A DNA stretch of 64,000 bases from Bedellia somnulentella (GCA_963576735.1 OY755178.1:10478001-10542000), one strand, 5' to 3'; numbered from the stretch's first letter, positions 33,237-44,430 are shown. The notes: generated from the letters alone by a model not told the origin. Program-made: numbers and translations.

Positions 33237-33592
33237 AGGTTTTTCGCAGTAGGCTGAATAATAGTTAGTTTAGTGCGCTTTGTTCGTCGTTTAGATTTTT
33301 ATAGTTTAATTAGGGATATTTTTTGGTTCCTACTATTTTAGATTAAATTGTGTATTTTAAAGATTTCAGGTTTTATTTTAGGTTTTTCGCAGTAGGCTGA
33401 ATAATAGTTAGGTTAGTTTAGTGCGCTTTGTTCGTCGTTAAGATTTTTATAGTTTAATTAGGGATGTTTTTGGTTCCTACTATTTTAGATTGAATTGTGT
33501 ATTTTAAAGATTTCAGGTTTTAAGCAGTAATTGAATAATTGTTAGGTTAGGTTCTTCGCTTTGTTGGTCGTTTAGATTTTTATAGTTTACTC
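33237..33592 (+). repeat. Tandem triplication, about 135-143 bp units
   Basis: Units start aggttttt at 33237 and 33380, with a shorter third at about 33515. Shared blocks: cgcagtaggctgaataatag, tagtgcgctttgttcgtcgt, tagatttttatagtttaatt. No open frame persists. Confidence 0.82.
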
Positions 33593-33796
33593 TTAAATTT
33601 ATTCATTTTCAATACAAGTTGTGCATGAATTCCGAATAAAATGGCTGAGCATATCCAGCGTTACATCGCTCTCCTCAGATTTTTCTGTGGTAATGAGAAG
33701 TTTTATACTTTATACTGCAATATAACCGAATTCCACGCGGGTGAAGTTGTGGGCGGAAAGTATAAATATAGCTTAATAAAAACATGCCACCGCCGG

Positions 33797-33900
33797 TATC
33801 GTCCCCGTGGCGTAGCGGTACAACTAACTACTATGAATATTAAATTAGAACTATTATTAATCAATCGTTCCGGGTTCGTATCTCAGGTGATTCAAGCTTT
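33797..33900 (+). repeat. tRNA-like SINE head remnant
   Basis: ccccgtggcgtagcggtaca resembles an A box and ttccgggttcgtatctcagg a B box, 60 nt apart; too far for a plain tRNA, so a diverged SINE head is more likely. Confidence 0.35.
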
Positions 33901-34333
33901 TTGTATTATTATTTTTGTTTTGTTAGTTTTGAATAGCAGTATATATAATAATAGCAAGCACTAACCCTTCACTTCAGCGATTATTTTGGATGGAGATCAA
34001 CCACTAACCATCCCCATATTCCCGAGCAATCGCTGCAAGCTCTCCCACTATCATCAACGGTCAGTGTAAGAGGCAGCACCGTGCCGCCGCCGAAGCGCCA
34101 AACTACTATTCGTATTTGTACTTACTAAGATATTCTCATTTAGAACATAGAAACTTAGTACAAAATGGTTTGGTTCATGATTCTTATGAAAAATTAAAAA
34201 GGTTTTTTTTGGAACTCAACCCCTAAGGGGTTGATATAGCAAATGAAAGTTAATATAGAGATTTTTGTCATTTTAGTATCTAGAAACATAAAACTTGGTG
34301 CGATTGAATTTATGATATTCATCTATCAATCAA

Positions 34334-34513
34334 TTATCTAAATTCTATAAAAGGGTAGCCATAGCTTCAGAGATAGTAATTCTTCATCCACTTTTGTAAA
34401 TAGAGTAGGGAAAAGGTAGTTAAATAAAGATTTTAGTGATGGCTCACCAACTTCATCGCCCAACAATCACTTAAAAAGGGTCAATGTCTTTTATATCCTT
34501 TACAACGCCCGCG
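34334..34513 (-). repeat. S1 SINE, degraded
   Basis: Landmarks aagggtagccatagcttcag, gatggctcaccaacttcatc and gcccaacaatcacttaaaaa. Confidence 0.6.
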
Positions 34514-34769
34514 GGAATATAATTGTATATAAAAAATAGAAGTTAAGATAGTGTTTTGGTATTTTGAATGTAAACCGGATGCAAAAAATGAAGTCCACGC
34601 GGACGAAGTCGCGGGCAAAAAGCTAGTGATTTATAAATGAAAATTTAGTAACCAGAATTTGTGCACTTTTTATTAGGGACAAAAAAAACACGTAGGCCTC
34701 GACATGTGACCTGATTGAAAACTCGTAAAACGAAAACAAAGAAAGCCCCGCGCCGGCGTCAAAGCGACG

Positions 34770-34852
34770 TCTAGCCCCAACTCGGGTTTTGAACCCACAC
34801 CTGTCTATATGACGGAAAGGTGTTCTTATCGATTGAGCTATCATGGACTGGT
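34770..34852 (-). repeat. S2-type tRNA head only
   Basis: Reverse complement holds a B box (gggttcaaaacccgagttg) and an A-box region (tgatagctcaatcgataaga). Confidence 0.6.
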
Positions 34853-35380
34853 AGAAACCTATAACCGTTATAAAATATCTATATTTTTTTAATATTTTGA
34901 GTAAGCCATCGTACGTTTATCTTTTTGCATTACCCGTGGCTTTCAATATGACATAAAAGACATATCTATTGAGGTGGACTGAAAACTTTGCAAAAGAGTT
35001 ATAAAATTAATAACTAGTGGTGGCTGCTTTAATTTTAATGTAGTTATATCTTCTACTATTAAATAGTTTTTATTCAGACACAAACCACTAATATTCTAAA
35101 AAACTCAACATTACTCTAAAAACGCACTTTTAAGTTAACCTTTGTGTACTCGCGCGAAAAATCATTACTCATATACTCGCGCACGGTGTCTCAGACCGAG
35201 ATTTGATCACGTATATATTATTGTAAATTTATAGTTTTAGTGTATTTTTGTATTTCTTTTAAAGAAAGGGTTTTAATTGAACAAAAAAATACAAAAAATA
35301 ATTTAGAACTTTCACTTTATTTGGAACAAATAGTCTCGTAAATTAGTCGTTTAAAAATCACGTATTTTTAAGTAATCTAT

Positions 35381-35416
35381 TTATTTTATTTATTTTATTT
35401 ATTTTATTTTATTTGG
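35381..35416 (-). repeat. (TTTAT)n/(AATAAA)n LINE-type tail
   Basis: tatttattttatttatttta resembles the tail of the jockey-like element at 39.6 kb; may mark another 3' end inside the piggyBac copy. Confidence 0.4.
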
Positions 35417-35564
35417 AAGATTTACAGCGTATACATTAACTAAACAATAAAGTAAACAGTGCAATGCCAATTAAAAATCTCCACCTATAACAATAAAAAC
35501 TAGAAAACAACAACTTACAGACTAAAAGAAAATTCAAATAACAGACTGAGAACAATAGAAATAA

Positions 35565-35606
35565 CGGTAACAGTAACGGTAACAGTAACAGTAACAGTAA
35601 CAGTAA
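35565..35606. repeat. (GTAACA/GTAACG)n hexanucleotide repeat
   Basis: About seven units of gtaac(a/g) in tandem. Confidence 0.85.
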
Positions 35607-35705
35607 TCTAAGTTTGATAACAAAAATAAATCTTTTTCTTGCGTTAACTAAAGTACTAAAAATAATAAATAAGTATATAAAGAAGTCTAAATCTAGAAAT
35701 ATACC

Positions 35706-35792
35706 ATTTGTGTAACAATCTGAACATACCATAACTGCATGCTCGAGGCAACAATATTTTTTGTGTAACAATCTGAACATACCATAACTGCT
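35706..35792. repeat. 54-bp tandem duplication
   Basis: tttgtgtaacaatctgaaca, then taccataactgc occurs at 35706 and 35760, duplicating the Cys-containing end of the transposase remnant. Confidence 0.85.
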
Positions 35793-35980
35793 TGAAGCAG
35801 TTGTATCGAGATTTTCGATTTTTTTTGATAAACAGAATTAACCTGCTTGGTGACTAGATGTTGAAGATTCTGGTTTATCAAGTTTGCATATTTCTAATAA
35901 CCTTTGTCTTAGTGTATGGGGCAAACTTCAAATGAAAGCCTGTTTTTTTAGATGGGGCATTATGGGATCATAAGGTAGTA

Positions 35981-36126
35981 ATAAATAAAGGAAAGAAAAA
36001 CTTCGACACAGGCGCGAGGTCGCGGGTTCGATTCCCGCCTGTGTCGAAGTTTTTCTTTCCTTTATTTATTCTTTATTTATTAGTAATAATCCCCACATGA
36101 AGTTTTCATGAACAAAAAGATTTAAA
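35981..36126 (+). mobile_element. FB palindromic retroposon, copy F
   Basis: 146 bp bounded by a perfect 14-bp duplication, ATCATAAGGTAGTA, at 35967-35980 and 36127-36140. Almost a perfect hairpin: ataaataaaggaaagaaaaa, then cttcgacacaggcg faces its complement. The tail ccccacatgaagttttcatg then aacaaaaagatttaaa is on the right only. Confidence 0.88.
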
Positions 36127-36884
36127 ATCATAAGGTAGTATCTCCAGAAACTTCCTACGGCCTATTTTGATGTTGTCAATGTTTAAAGCCCATATATAAT
36201 ATAGGCATTCATCCCTACAACATTCATCAGGCTATAAAACATAACCATAGGCCACCGTTCTGTCACGTTGTTCTAACAGTAGAAAATGGACTGTTTTTGT
36301 TCCATCAAGTTGTTGTAACCCTGCCAACATAGTAGTTTGCCGACGCATGCGGGCGGGTGCTCTTCAACTTCGTCTGACGAATTATCCTCTTGTTCAGTGT
36401 CCATATTTACCTCTTGTACTTCTACAACGTCCTCTACCTCACTGTCACTATTCATCGTAGTTTGAATCCGAATCTTCCATTTCCAATGGCACCTTTATCC
36501 TTTCTTCGTCCATCGTGGTGTCAAAAAACCCTAAAAACGAATAAATATAGTTGATAAATAATGTTAGATATTATATTCAATAAATTATATACACCCCCTA
36601 AGTAAATTAATACAATTCATTGAGTAATAATTTAAAATAATAAACCAGTAACTTAACTAGAATAGTATCACCTATACTCGCGTCGGTCTCACGGACCGAT
36701 AAGTGCAGTAGGTATACGTGCACACATGTACATGCTACCAGTACTTGCAAAGCACTAAACAATGCCGGATGACAAATCAGCTACAAAAAACAGCAAAGAC
36801 CTAGCGATTACAGTTTTCAAAAAAAGAGGAATTATTTATTTGTCGATCTGTGAGACTAACGCGCGAGTATAGCTGTTTAAAACT

Positions 36885-37365
36885 CCAAAAAATTTTTGTT
36901 CGGTTGGTCTTGACAAAAACTCATAGGATATGCTTCAATGAGATAAAAAGCAACCTTAACTATGTTTTTTTTACTCGTAATTTTATTGTATTACTTTCTT
37001 TGCTTTGTAATTTTGTAAACTCGTACTAAAGCGCAACTTTCTAGAACTAAGCGCTCTCGGGCTAAGCCGTGAAAACTCTACAAAAGAAGAAACTTTAACT
37101 GAATTCAATTCGCAAATAACGCTTTATCATATTCAGTACTAGAACACACACAAGTGCAATCTACTTTAATTTTTCATACATATTGTATAAGAGTTCTGCT
37201 CTTCAATTTTGAAATTGTAAATAGAGATACGGGTAGCGTTTTATGTTGACTGTTCATATTAGAAGATTGCGATCCCGATTCTGTGAAGTTTTGTAGTAAA
37301 TCCTAAATTGAAAAGCAAGGGTATTCTCTTTACTTATATTTATGCGTGAAACTGCGTATATTTTC
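36885..37365. other. No recognisable feature
   Basis: AT-rich; nothing identified. Confidence 0.35.
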
Positions 37366-37369
37366 ACAA

Positions 37370-37525
37370 GTGACTAAAGAGGCAACTTATGGGCTTTAAG
37401 TGTTTGTTATTTGATGTGGCTGGAGACCTGTCAGAAACCTTCCTTTGTTTTATAAGTTTTCATCGGCTAAGCTTCCATAAATCGTTAAGGAATTTTTGTT
37501 TTTAATATCTGGCTACCCTTTTTTG
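37370..37525 (+). repeat. S1 SINE, old copy
   Basis: Diverged order: gtgactaaagaggcaactta, gatgtggctggagacctgtc, tcggctaagcttccataaat and tctggctacccttttttgag. Confidence 0.5.
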
Positions 37526-37528
37526 AGA

Positions 37529-37650
37529 TCATCATCATCATCATCATCAGCCCACACTCGTCCACTGCTGGACATAGGCATCTCCCATGGCGCGCCACCT
37601 CTTCCTATCCTCGGCCAGCCTCATCCAACCACTCACTCATACTTTTTTGA
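37529..37650 (-). repeat. LINE C-terminal fragment with (ATG)n tail
   Basis: On the minus strand it encodes MRLAEDRKRWRAMGDAYVQQ then WTSVG and a stop, followed by (ATG)n. This matches the end of RTE-type insect LINEs from memory. Confidence 0.65.
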
Positions 37651-37651
37651 G

Positions 37652-37676
<25 letters not shown>
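37652..37676. repeat. (TA)n microsatellite
   Basis: About 12 TA units. Confidence 0.9.
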
Positions 37677-37682
<6 letters not shown>

Positions 37683-37705
37683 ATTATAAAACATTATGAC
37701 ATCCT

Positions 37706-37860
37706 AATAAATAAAGAATAAATAAAGGAAAGAAAAATTTCGACACAGGCGGGAATCGAACCCGCGACCTCGGGTATTGTCGAATTTTTTCTTTCCTTTA
37801 TTTATTTTTATTTATTAGTAATAATCCCCACATGAGGTTTTCATGAACAAAAAGATTTAA
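37706..37860 (+). mobile_element. FB palindromic retroposon, copy G
   Basis: 155 bp bounded by a perfect 13-bp duplication, ATTATGACATCCT, at 37693-37705 and 37861-37873. Left arm aataaataaagaataaataa through cgacacaggcgggaatcgaa; the right arm has lost most of its tRNA half (tattgtcgaattttttcttt). Confidence 0.87.
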
Positions 37861-37874
37861 ATTATGACATCCTG

Positions 37875-39590
37875 GGTATATCATGTTCACTAAATAGATC
37901 CTATCTCTATGACGTCGCTATCTGTATATCTATTAACAGGCTGTATTTAATAAACGGTGATACCTAGGTAGTTGAAATGAATCTACAAAATACAATTTAA
38001 ATAACTAATTCACTGGATGGCGTTTCTTTTACGGCATAGGTCAAACTACGATAGTGGATACATTGTATGGTGACATTTTTGTAAAAGTAATGGTCCTATT
38101 TCAGGTTTTATTTCTGTTTTTCTGGTTTTCTTTTTGTGTTATTGATTGTTTTTGTTTATTTACATTGTTACCTATCTGTGAGAAAAGTTAAGGAGGTACC
38201 AAAATTCATTTACTAATGTTCTATGTGTTGTTATCTTATATTATTTTTGCTACTTCTGTTTTTTCTCCTCAATAAATAAATAAAATTCGCGGGGTACCCG
38301 TTCTACTATGGGGCAAAAAGCCATATAGAACTTTATTCATGTTACAAATAATTAAAAATAAAATGTTCTCAACATTTTTAAAAACTAGCTGACCCGGTAG
38401 AAAAAGTACTGCCTCAATCAATAAATACTAAATAAAACCGAGAATTTCCTTACGTCTTTACTTTTTAAACTTTTTCTGGGCTTTCAAAAATAATTCTATA
38501 CCGAAATCTCGAGTTCTCGATTTTTATCGAGAGTAACGAACAGCAACATACATAAATAACATCAAGAGCAGATACATTTTTTAAAAATTACAAAATGGAG
38601 AGTAAATTATAAATAAAATCAATTAATACTAAAAATCCTACTTCTGGAAAAAGAAGAGTATTTCAAGTCAACGATGGACCCTTATTGGATTGTTCACCCA
38701 ATTCAAAGAATAGATTTACTGCACCCTTATTAGTTCCATCGCAGATAACGTATATGAGGTTTCGGATCCGATATTATGACCGATATTCAGACCCTTTCAT
38801 GATAATTAACAAAGTAATTTTTGTTCCGATCTCATACAATTTCAATAAGATTATAGTATATTATACAGATGTAATCTTACAAATATTACAAATGTAAATA
38901 AATATTTATTTATGAATACTCGCAATTTTCATGTGTTTTGTCACCAAAACCCTCGGTAGGTGGTAGAGAAGTAGCAGAAAATAAAGAAATGGAACAATTA
39001 ATTACTCTGATGCATCGGAACTTTTGTAAAAAAAAATGATCCGTTATTCCACAACCGATTGATAAAAACTAGATTGTAGGTAATATGTTTTTTATTTCTT
39101 GGCGGTTTTTATTGACTTCTTATACATCTAACTACACATACATACATAACTCACGGTTTGTAGTAAATAGTTAGAGGTTTTTTGTCAGCTACTTATTAAA
39201 TTTGAGTAAGTAAATAATTTACTTAACATATAAACCCCATTAAAATGATATTAGGGACTCCAGACGGCGGAAAAAGAATTACACTAATAAATTGCATGAT
39301 TTGGCGTGACTGTATGATCATGCCTTTATAGTTGAACATTTCCTTAAAATCGAGTGAAATTCTGTGACAGTCCGCCCAGTTTAGTGTCAATCTCATCTCA
39401 AGAGTTCAAACTTTTAGCGAGATTTTCCTGTCTGCATGTTACGGAGCTAACTTTATTGTCGCTTTCTCTATAAATTCTTTTGTTTTAAAAATTAACTACC
39501 TACATTAACGATGATATAATTTATATTAAGCTTAATGGAAGATAGAGTTATATTCTACTCTATATTTTTCTTATATGATATAGGTGAACA
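37875..39590. other. Old repeats and AT-rich DNA
   Basis: Near 38387 the block actagctgacccggtagaaa, then gtactgcctcaatcaataaa resembles a common insect repeat end (memory only). Near 39133 is an S1-like tail scrap (acatacatacataactcacg). Otherwise nothing recognised. Confidence 0.4.
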
Positions 39591-39594
39591 TTTT

Positions 39595-42170
39595 ATTTTA
39601 TTTATTTTATTTTATTTTCATTTATTTAGGAAACAAATAGTCGTTAACATTACAAATGTACACAGTTATAAAAGAAACAATTAGACCTACAGCTCCATAA
39701 ATTAATATTTTACACTTTTGTGTGCGGCAGGTAGATACATCAGTATTGTTTTTATTTTTATACATCAGGGTTTATCAAGTACAATTAACCTAAGTAGAAA
39801 ATTGGTTTAGAGAAATAACATGAAACTTTTATAAACATTTACATAATATATGAACAAACAAAAGAGATAAATGAAATTAAGTTAAAAACGAATATCTTAA
39901 TTTAGTTACAAAAGAGTTTAAACTGTTACAAGACAGATCAATTTCACAAAATTCTAGGTTATACAAATCAACACTTCGCCTAAAAAAATTGTTACAAGTA
40001 TATATAGTTTTATAATGTGGAGGGACAAATAACTGTTTATTGCGAGAGCCATGTCTAGGTATCCTAAACGATATTTTTTCTAAAAGTTCTGGGGAGTCAA
40101 CTTTACTATTTAATAATTTAAACAGGAAACGTAAGTCAAATTGCTTACGTCTATCTTGAAGAGTGGTTAGTTTATGATTTGAGAGGGAATTTAGATAATT
40201 GCTGTAGTCATTATTACATCTATATTCCAATGTTTTTAAGAACTTTTTCTGAACTCTTTCTATTCGTGATATATGGCAGGCGTAAAAGGGACTCCAGATA
40301 ATACCAGCAAAGTCCAATATTGAGCGCACATAACTAAAGTATAAAATTTTTAACGTTAAGCAGTTTTTGAACGGTTTTGATATACGCAAAATAAACCCAA
40401 GTTTTTTAAATGCTTTTTTAACTATATAGTCGATATGAAGAACAAAAGATAATTTAGAATCCATTACGATTCCCAAGTCCCGTATTGATGTTACTCTCTT
40501 GATTTGTAAACCATTCAAACTGTATTCATGTTCAATAAAGCTATGTTTTCTTGTAAATGTTATTACTGAGCATTTGTCATAATTAAGAAAGAGTTGGTTA
40601 GAAGAGCAATAGTTGGAAAGATTTTGAAGATCAGATTGTAATTTACTACAGTCACTTGAGTTATGGATAATTTTAAAAAATTTGGCATCATCGGCATATA
40701 GCAAACCATTTGAAAAATCCATGGATTTATCTATATCGTTAAAATAAATTATAAACAATAGGAGCCCTAAATGAGACCCTTGAGGTACTCCTGATGGAAT
40801 ATCCAAAAATGTTGATATGTAGCCTTTAGATGATACTGCTTATGAACGGTTCTTCAAATAAGAAATGATCCATCGAAGCAGATCACCATGTATTCCTATA
40901 TTTAATAATTTTATGGCCATGAAGTCATGTGATATTTTATCAAACGCTTTAGAAAAATCGGTGTACACAACATCAACTTGTAGCCCTTCATCCACGGTAT
41001 CAATAAGGTAGTTAGTAAAAGATAGCATGTTTGATTCGACTGAACGCCCCTTACAAAAACCATGTTGAGAAGGAGAGATATGATTATGTAAAGCATTCAT
41101 AATTTGCTGGGAGACAATCCGTTCAAATATCTTTGCAAAGATATTTAGTTTAGATATAGGTCGATATTGTGTAAAATCGTTACTAATATTATTTTTGGGA
41201 ATAGGTGTTATTAAGGCCTGTTTCCAAATAGACGGAAATGTTCCAGATTTAATTGACAAGTTGAATATGTATAGAAGCGGAACTGATAATTCTACTGCAC
41301 AATTTTTTACAAAAAGTGGGTGTATACCATCATTACCTGGACCTTTATAAATGTCTACGTTCTTAAGCTCACGACTAATAAGATCTGCTGTAAATGTTAT
41401 TGTACTAATATTCATTGGAGCACTGGGGGGAACATTGTGTTGTTGCACGTTGTCATTGTCTATATTTTGTGTAGGATTTTGGGGTTGAACAAAAACAGAA
41501 TTGAAATATTCATTAAAAATATTACAGATGTCATCGCCTGAGGTGTATAATTTACCTTTATATTGCATATTTAGTGGAATCTGACTTTTGGATTGTTTGG
41601 ATTTTACAAACGACCAGAAAAGTTTGGGACATTTATGTATTTTTTCTTCACTAATTAATATATATTTATCATAGTCCAGTTTTTGTTGTTGGCGTTCTCT
41701 CTTACGCAATATTGAAAAAGTATGATAGTCTAGCGGGTTACCGTATTTTTTTCATTTAGCATGAGTTTTTTCCTTTTCTTTAGTAATTTTGATTAGCGGC
41801 AGGCTATACCAAGGTGGATATCGTGTTGAGTACTGCTTCTTTCGAGTTGGTACATACTGTACTATAGTAGAGTCAATAATTTTATAAAAATAATGTACTA
41901 CTGCTTCAACGTAAGCATTTGAATCAAAATTGCTACACCAGTCGATTGATGACAAACAGAAGCGAATTTCAGTAAAATTAGCATGATGAAATAGTTTGGT
42001 TAAAAAGGTTTTAGGTTTTAGGAATTCGTAAGAATTGACAAACAGGTCTATCAACAATGATTTGTGATATGGGTCTTCTGTTGTAAGGGGGTGATTGCAA
42101 GCTGTCACCAAACATGAGAAATTACAAAAAACTAGGTCAAGTATTCTATTAGTACTATTGCGTACTCAGT
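39595..42170 (-). mobile_element. Jockey-like non-LTR retrotransposon, 5' truncated
   Basis: Minus-strand element with the 3' (AATAAAATAAA)n tail at about 39595-39620, a 250-bp 3' UTR, and an RT frame up to about 42165 where only the end of the endonuclease domain (NRILDLVFCNF) remains. 5' truncation is typical of target-primed insertion. Confidence 0.85.
39877..42165 (-). pseudogene. Jockey-like RT frame with two in-frame stops
   Basis: All three open pieces (42111-41752, 41709-40840, 40806-39877) share one reading frame, so only TGA at 41752-41754 and TAA at 40840-40842 interrupt it; there is no frameshift. Order: endonuclease end (RILDLVFCNF), linker, RT motifs GNDGIHPLFVKNC, DFTQYRPISKLNIFAKIFER, SQHGFCKGRSVESN, VVYTDFSKAFDKISHDF (catalytic Asp), SGVPQGSHLGLLLFI, LLYADDAKFF (Asp pair), GIVMDSKLSFVLHIDYI, then a thumb/C-terminal region with SYVRSILDFAGIIWSPFYAC and RIERVQKKFLK. 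Family role: copies its own RNA into chromosomal DNA. The stops should abolish full-length protein. Confidence 0.87.
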
Positions 42171-43275
42171 TGTACTGCTTTATATTCGAGTAACTTGTAA
42201 AATCTGGGGCCCAATTCTACACGACCATCTTTTCTGTATGTCGATCTTAGGTGTATCAAAACAGTGGTTTTGGCATTCTCGACGCAAAATTGACAGATGT
42301 CATTTGTGTCACTGTCACAATAGTGAGACAGCTAAGATCTTATTTGCTATTCTACAAGGTCATTTTACGTCACTTTTTGACACATTGACGTATTTGGTAT
42401 TCTGCAAATTAACGAATTTTTTCAGCATTATGATGATTGAACGAATGATTCGCCAAATCGGTATTCTTAGCGTTTTTAAGAGTTCTCTTGACAGCTGTCT
42501 GAAGCTACAATCCACCATAATGATACAGTTTTTCTCTTAAAAAACAACAATAGCTTTTTGTGTATTGTTTCATACATTCGAAAAAAAATTTTTTTTGTGG
42601 AAAATGATTATGAATATTTATTTGCATGTATTTACACATATTTTATTGGATTTTGTTTACATTTTATTGAAAATTTAAAGATATCAATAAAATATGCGAC
42701 AATATATATGACAATATTTTTTCTGATAAAAATATCTTATTCAAAGTTCGAAAATATTTCAAATGTATCGAAGTAGATTTCGTTTCAATGTGGCTCAATG
42801 AAAATCGATATGATAAATGCAGTTACACTTATTCAAGAAAACGTTAACTCATTATGAGGTTCCAGTCAAAGTAGATATAAGATAAATATGTTTTTAAATT
42901 ATCATGGTTGTTAACGGTGAGGGAAAACATCGTGAGGAAACCCACATTTTCATTCCAAAGCCTTTAAGGCATTTACAGTAGTACAGACCTAAGCAGAGGT
43001 TCCCAAACTAGTCTAGGTCTGTATTATGGGAAACTAGTTTATATGTATGCATGTCAGTTTCATCACCAACACCCCTATGATATTTCGTGTGATGATATAT
43101 AGCCTACGTAACTTGAATAATTCCAACGTTTAATATAAAAAAATATTTTTTATATCGGTTGAGCTATTGGGGAATTAGGAACCTATACATACAAACAAAT
43201 ATCTCTCCTTTTGGAAATTTGATATTATAGACAAGAGATTTTGAGATGATTGGCTGATTAGTGTACAGTCGGATA
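42170..43275. other. No gene; scattered repeat pieces
   Basis: A patch at about 42209-42540 (gggcccaattctacacgacc) resembles the end of a lepidopteran MITE, but its partner end was not found. An S2 scrap lies at 42900-42958 (ggttgttaacggtgagggaa). The rest is AT-rich. Confidence 0.4.
42900..42958 (+). repeat. S2 SINE scrap
   Basis: Well-conserved block atcatggttgttaacggtga, then gggaaaacatcgtgaggaaa and cccacat. Confidence 0.7.
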
Positions 43276-43531
43276 TATATACATACATACACACATATAC
43301 TCACGGCTATAAATCCCTAGAAGGGGTAGCCAGAGCTAAGGAATTGGAAATTCCTAAGCCACTTTTGGAAAGTTGAGTGGGGAAAAGATGGTGAGATAAA
43401 GGTTGTTGGTGATGGGTTTCCGAATACATCGCCCAAAAATCTCTTAAAAGCCCCAATACAGTTAGTCGCCTCTTACGTACACCCATCGGAAGAAATAGGG
43501 AAGTGCTATTCTAAGCCGACACTACACAGCA
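43276..43531 (-). repeat. S1 SINE, full length
   Basis: From tacatacatacacacatata to aagccgacactacacagcaa; close in sequence to the 10218 copy (both carry cttacgtacaccca). Confidence 0.8.
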
Positions 43532-43580
43532 AATATACACTACACAGTATATATACACTACACTATATGTATACTACAGT

Positions 43581-44414
43581 GTATATATGTCGCAGCCGAC
43601 TGGATAAATCAGCCAGCTGACAAAGCAGCTAGCCGCTTAATTAAACGCCGGCTTCTAGTAAAGGGCTAAACTTCAATCAGCCATTTAGTTGAAGACAACG
43701 TCCAAACACTTGGCTGAACGTTATATCGCCGTCTGGTTATCTAGGGTGACTATGAGATCTTATGCAGCATGAAAATAGAACCAAGTAACTTTAAATAATA
43801 ACTTGTATTAAATTTAAAAAAAAACATATATAAAGAGTGCGCTACTTAAATATGGGTAGATATTTAAATAGGCATCTAAAAAATGAATTCGAATTAAACT
43901 TTATTAAATATTTTTTCTTTGGTACTTCTTATGGCAGCAATACTTTAATTATATTCATTTAATATAATATTAACAATTAAATGGCACAAAGTTTTGGCAC
44001 ACTAGCTAAAAGTGCTGGCATACCACACAAGTTAAATTTGGCTCAATATTTTTTAAGTCCTCAATCGCAATACATGTAACTTCAATATTATTATCATTTA
44101 AGCTTTCAGTTTCATTCTGTATGATTTTTAAACCACATGGCTCACCACGGCTTTGAATAAAGGCCAGGATTGGTTTTAACTTGATTAACAACAGAAACAT
44201 GTGTATAAGTAGGCTAGGCCCTAGGTATAATACACATCGTGAAATCATTGGGGATTTTTTTTAAATATTAAATGCTCTATATGCCCAACTGCCATAACAT
44301 CATACAATTCATTTTACAAGCGGGCTAGCCTTTTAACTAGGAGCCGGCGTTTAATTTAGCGGCTAGCTGTTTAATGAGCTGGCTGATTTAACCAGTCGGC
44401 TGCGACATATATAC
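43581..44414. mobile_element. DNA transposon with about 90-bp terminal inverted repeats
   Basis: Left arm 43581-43668 reads gtatatatgtcgcagccgac through aaacgccggcttctagtaaa; right arm 44322-44414 is its inverted complement with about ten differences. Flanks are TATATA-like, so the target duplication is ambiguous. The interior has one open frame (44006-44248, minus). I could not assign a superfamily. Confidence 0.8.
44006..44248 (-). CDS. Short ORF inside the long-TIR transposon
   Basis: 80 codons starting MISRCVLYLGPSLLIHMFLL and containing EPCGLKIIQNETESLNDNNI and a closing CVVCQHF. It might be a transposase remnant because of its position between the inverted repeats, but no family motif was recognised. 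Confidence 0.3.
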   Translation of the reverse strand: MISRCVLYLGPSLLIHMFLLLIKLKPILAFIQSRGEPCGLKIIQNETESLNDNNIEVTCIAIEDLKNIEPNLTCVVCQHF

Positions 44415-44430
44415 TTTGTATACCTTTGTA

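Larger units (their letters stand above)
32500..34626. mobile_element. Composite of common lepidopteran repeat ends, nested
   Basis: The left edge ccatactaatattataaatc, followed by (GTTT)n and ccgcaactaccgaaccgatt, and the right edge gtccacgcggacgaagtcgc then gggcaaaaagctagt are, from memory, the two ends of a very common lepidopteran repeat. Inside lie an S2 insertion, a 143-bp tandem triplication, a second end-like piece (ccacgcgggtgaagttgtgg, about 33737) and an S1 remnant. Whether the edges belong to one insertion is uncertain. Confidence 0.45.
35690..36513 (-). pseudogene. piggyBac-like transposase remnant
   Basis: Translation starts MDEERIKVPLEMEDSDSNYD at 36513, shifts frame, and continues with the acidic SEVEDVVEVQEVNMDTEQED. 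It then jumps from the N-terminal region straight to the C-terminal part of the catalytic domain (NNVTERWPMVMFYSLMNVVG, then MNAYIIYGL), after a stop at 36273-36275. A Cys-containing end (MVCSDCYTK), tandemly duplicated, closes it. The three catalytic Asp motifs are deleted. The RWP..FY..N..N..IIY block, acidic N-terminus and Cys-rich end fit the piggyBac family. Confidence 0.75.
35139..36876 (-). mobile_element. piggyBac-like element, internally deleted
   Basis: Flanked by TTAA at 35135-35138 and 36877-36880. Ends share GTACTCGCGCG / cgcgcgagtata, and subterminal copies of tatactcgcg with gtctca..gacc(g) blocks lie at about 35172 and 36672. A broken transposase frame runs on the minus strand. 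An FB retroposon is inserted at 35981-36126. The DDE core is missing, so it is not autonomous. Confidence 0.78.

Noticed and set aside
37496..37699. 67-codon plus-strand ORF
   Set aside because: Antisense to a LINE C-terminal fragment and running through (ATC)n and (TA)n repeats.
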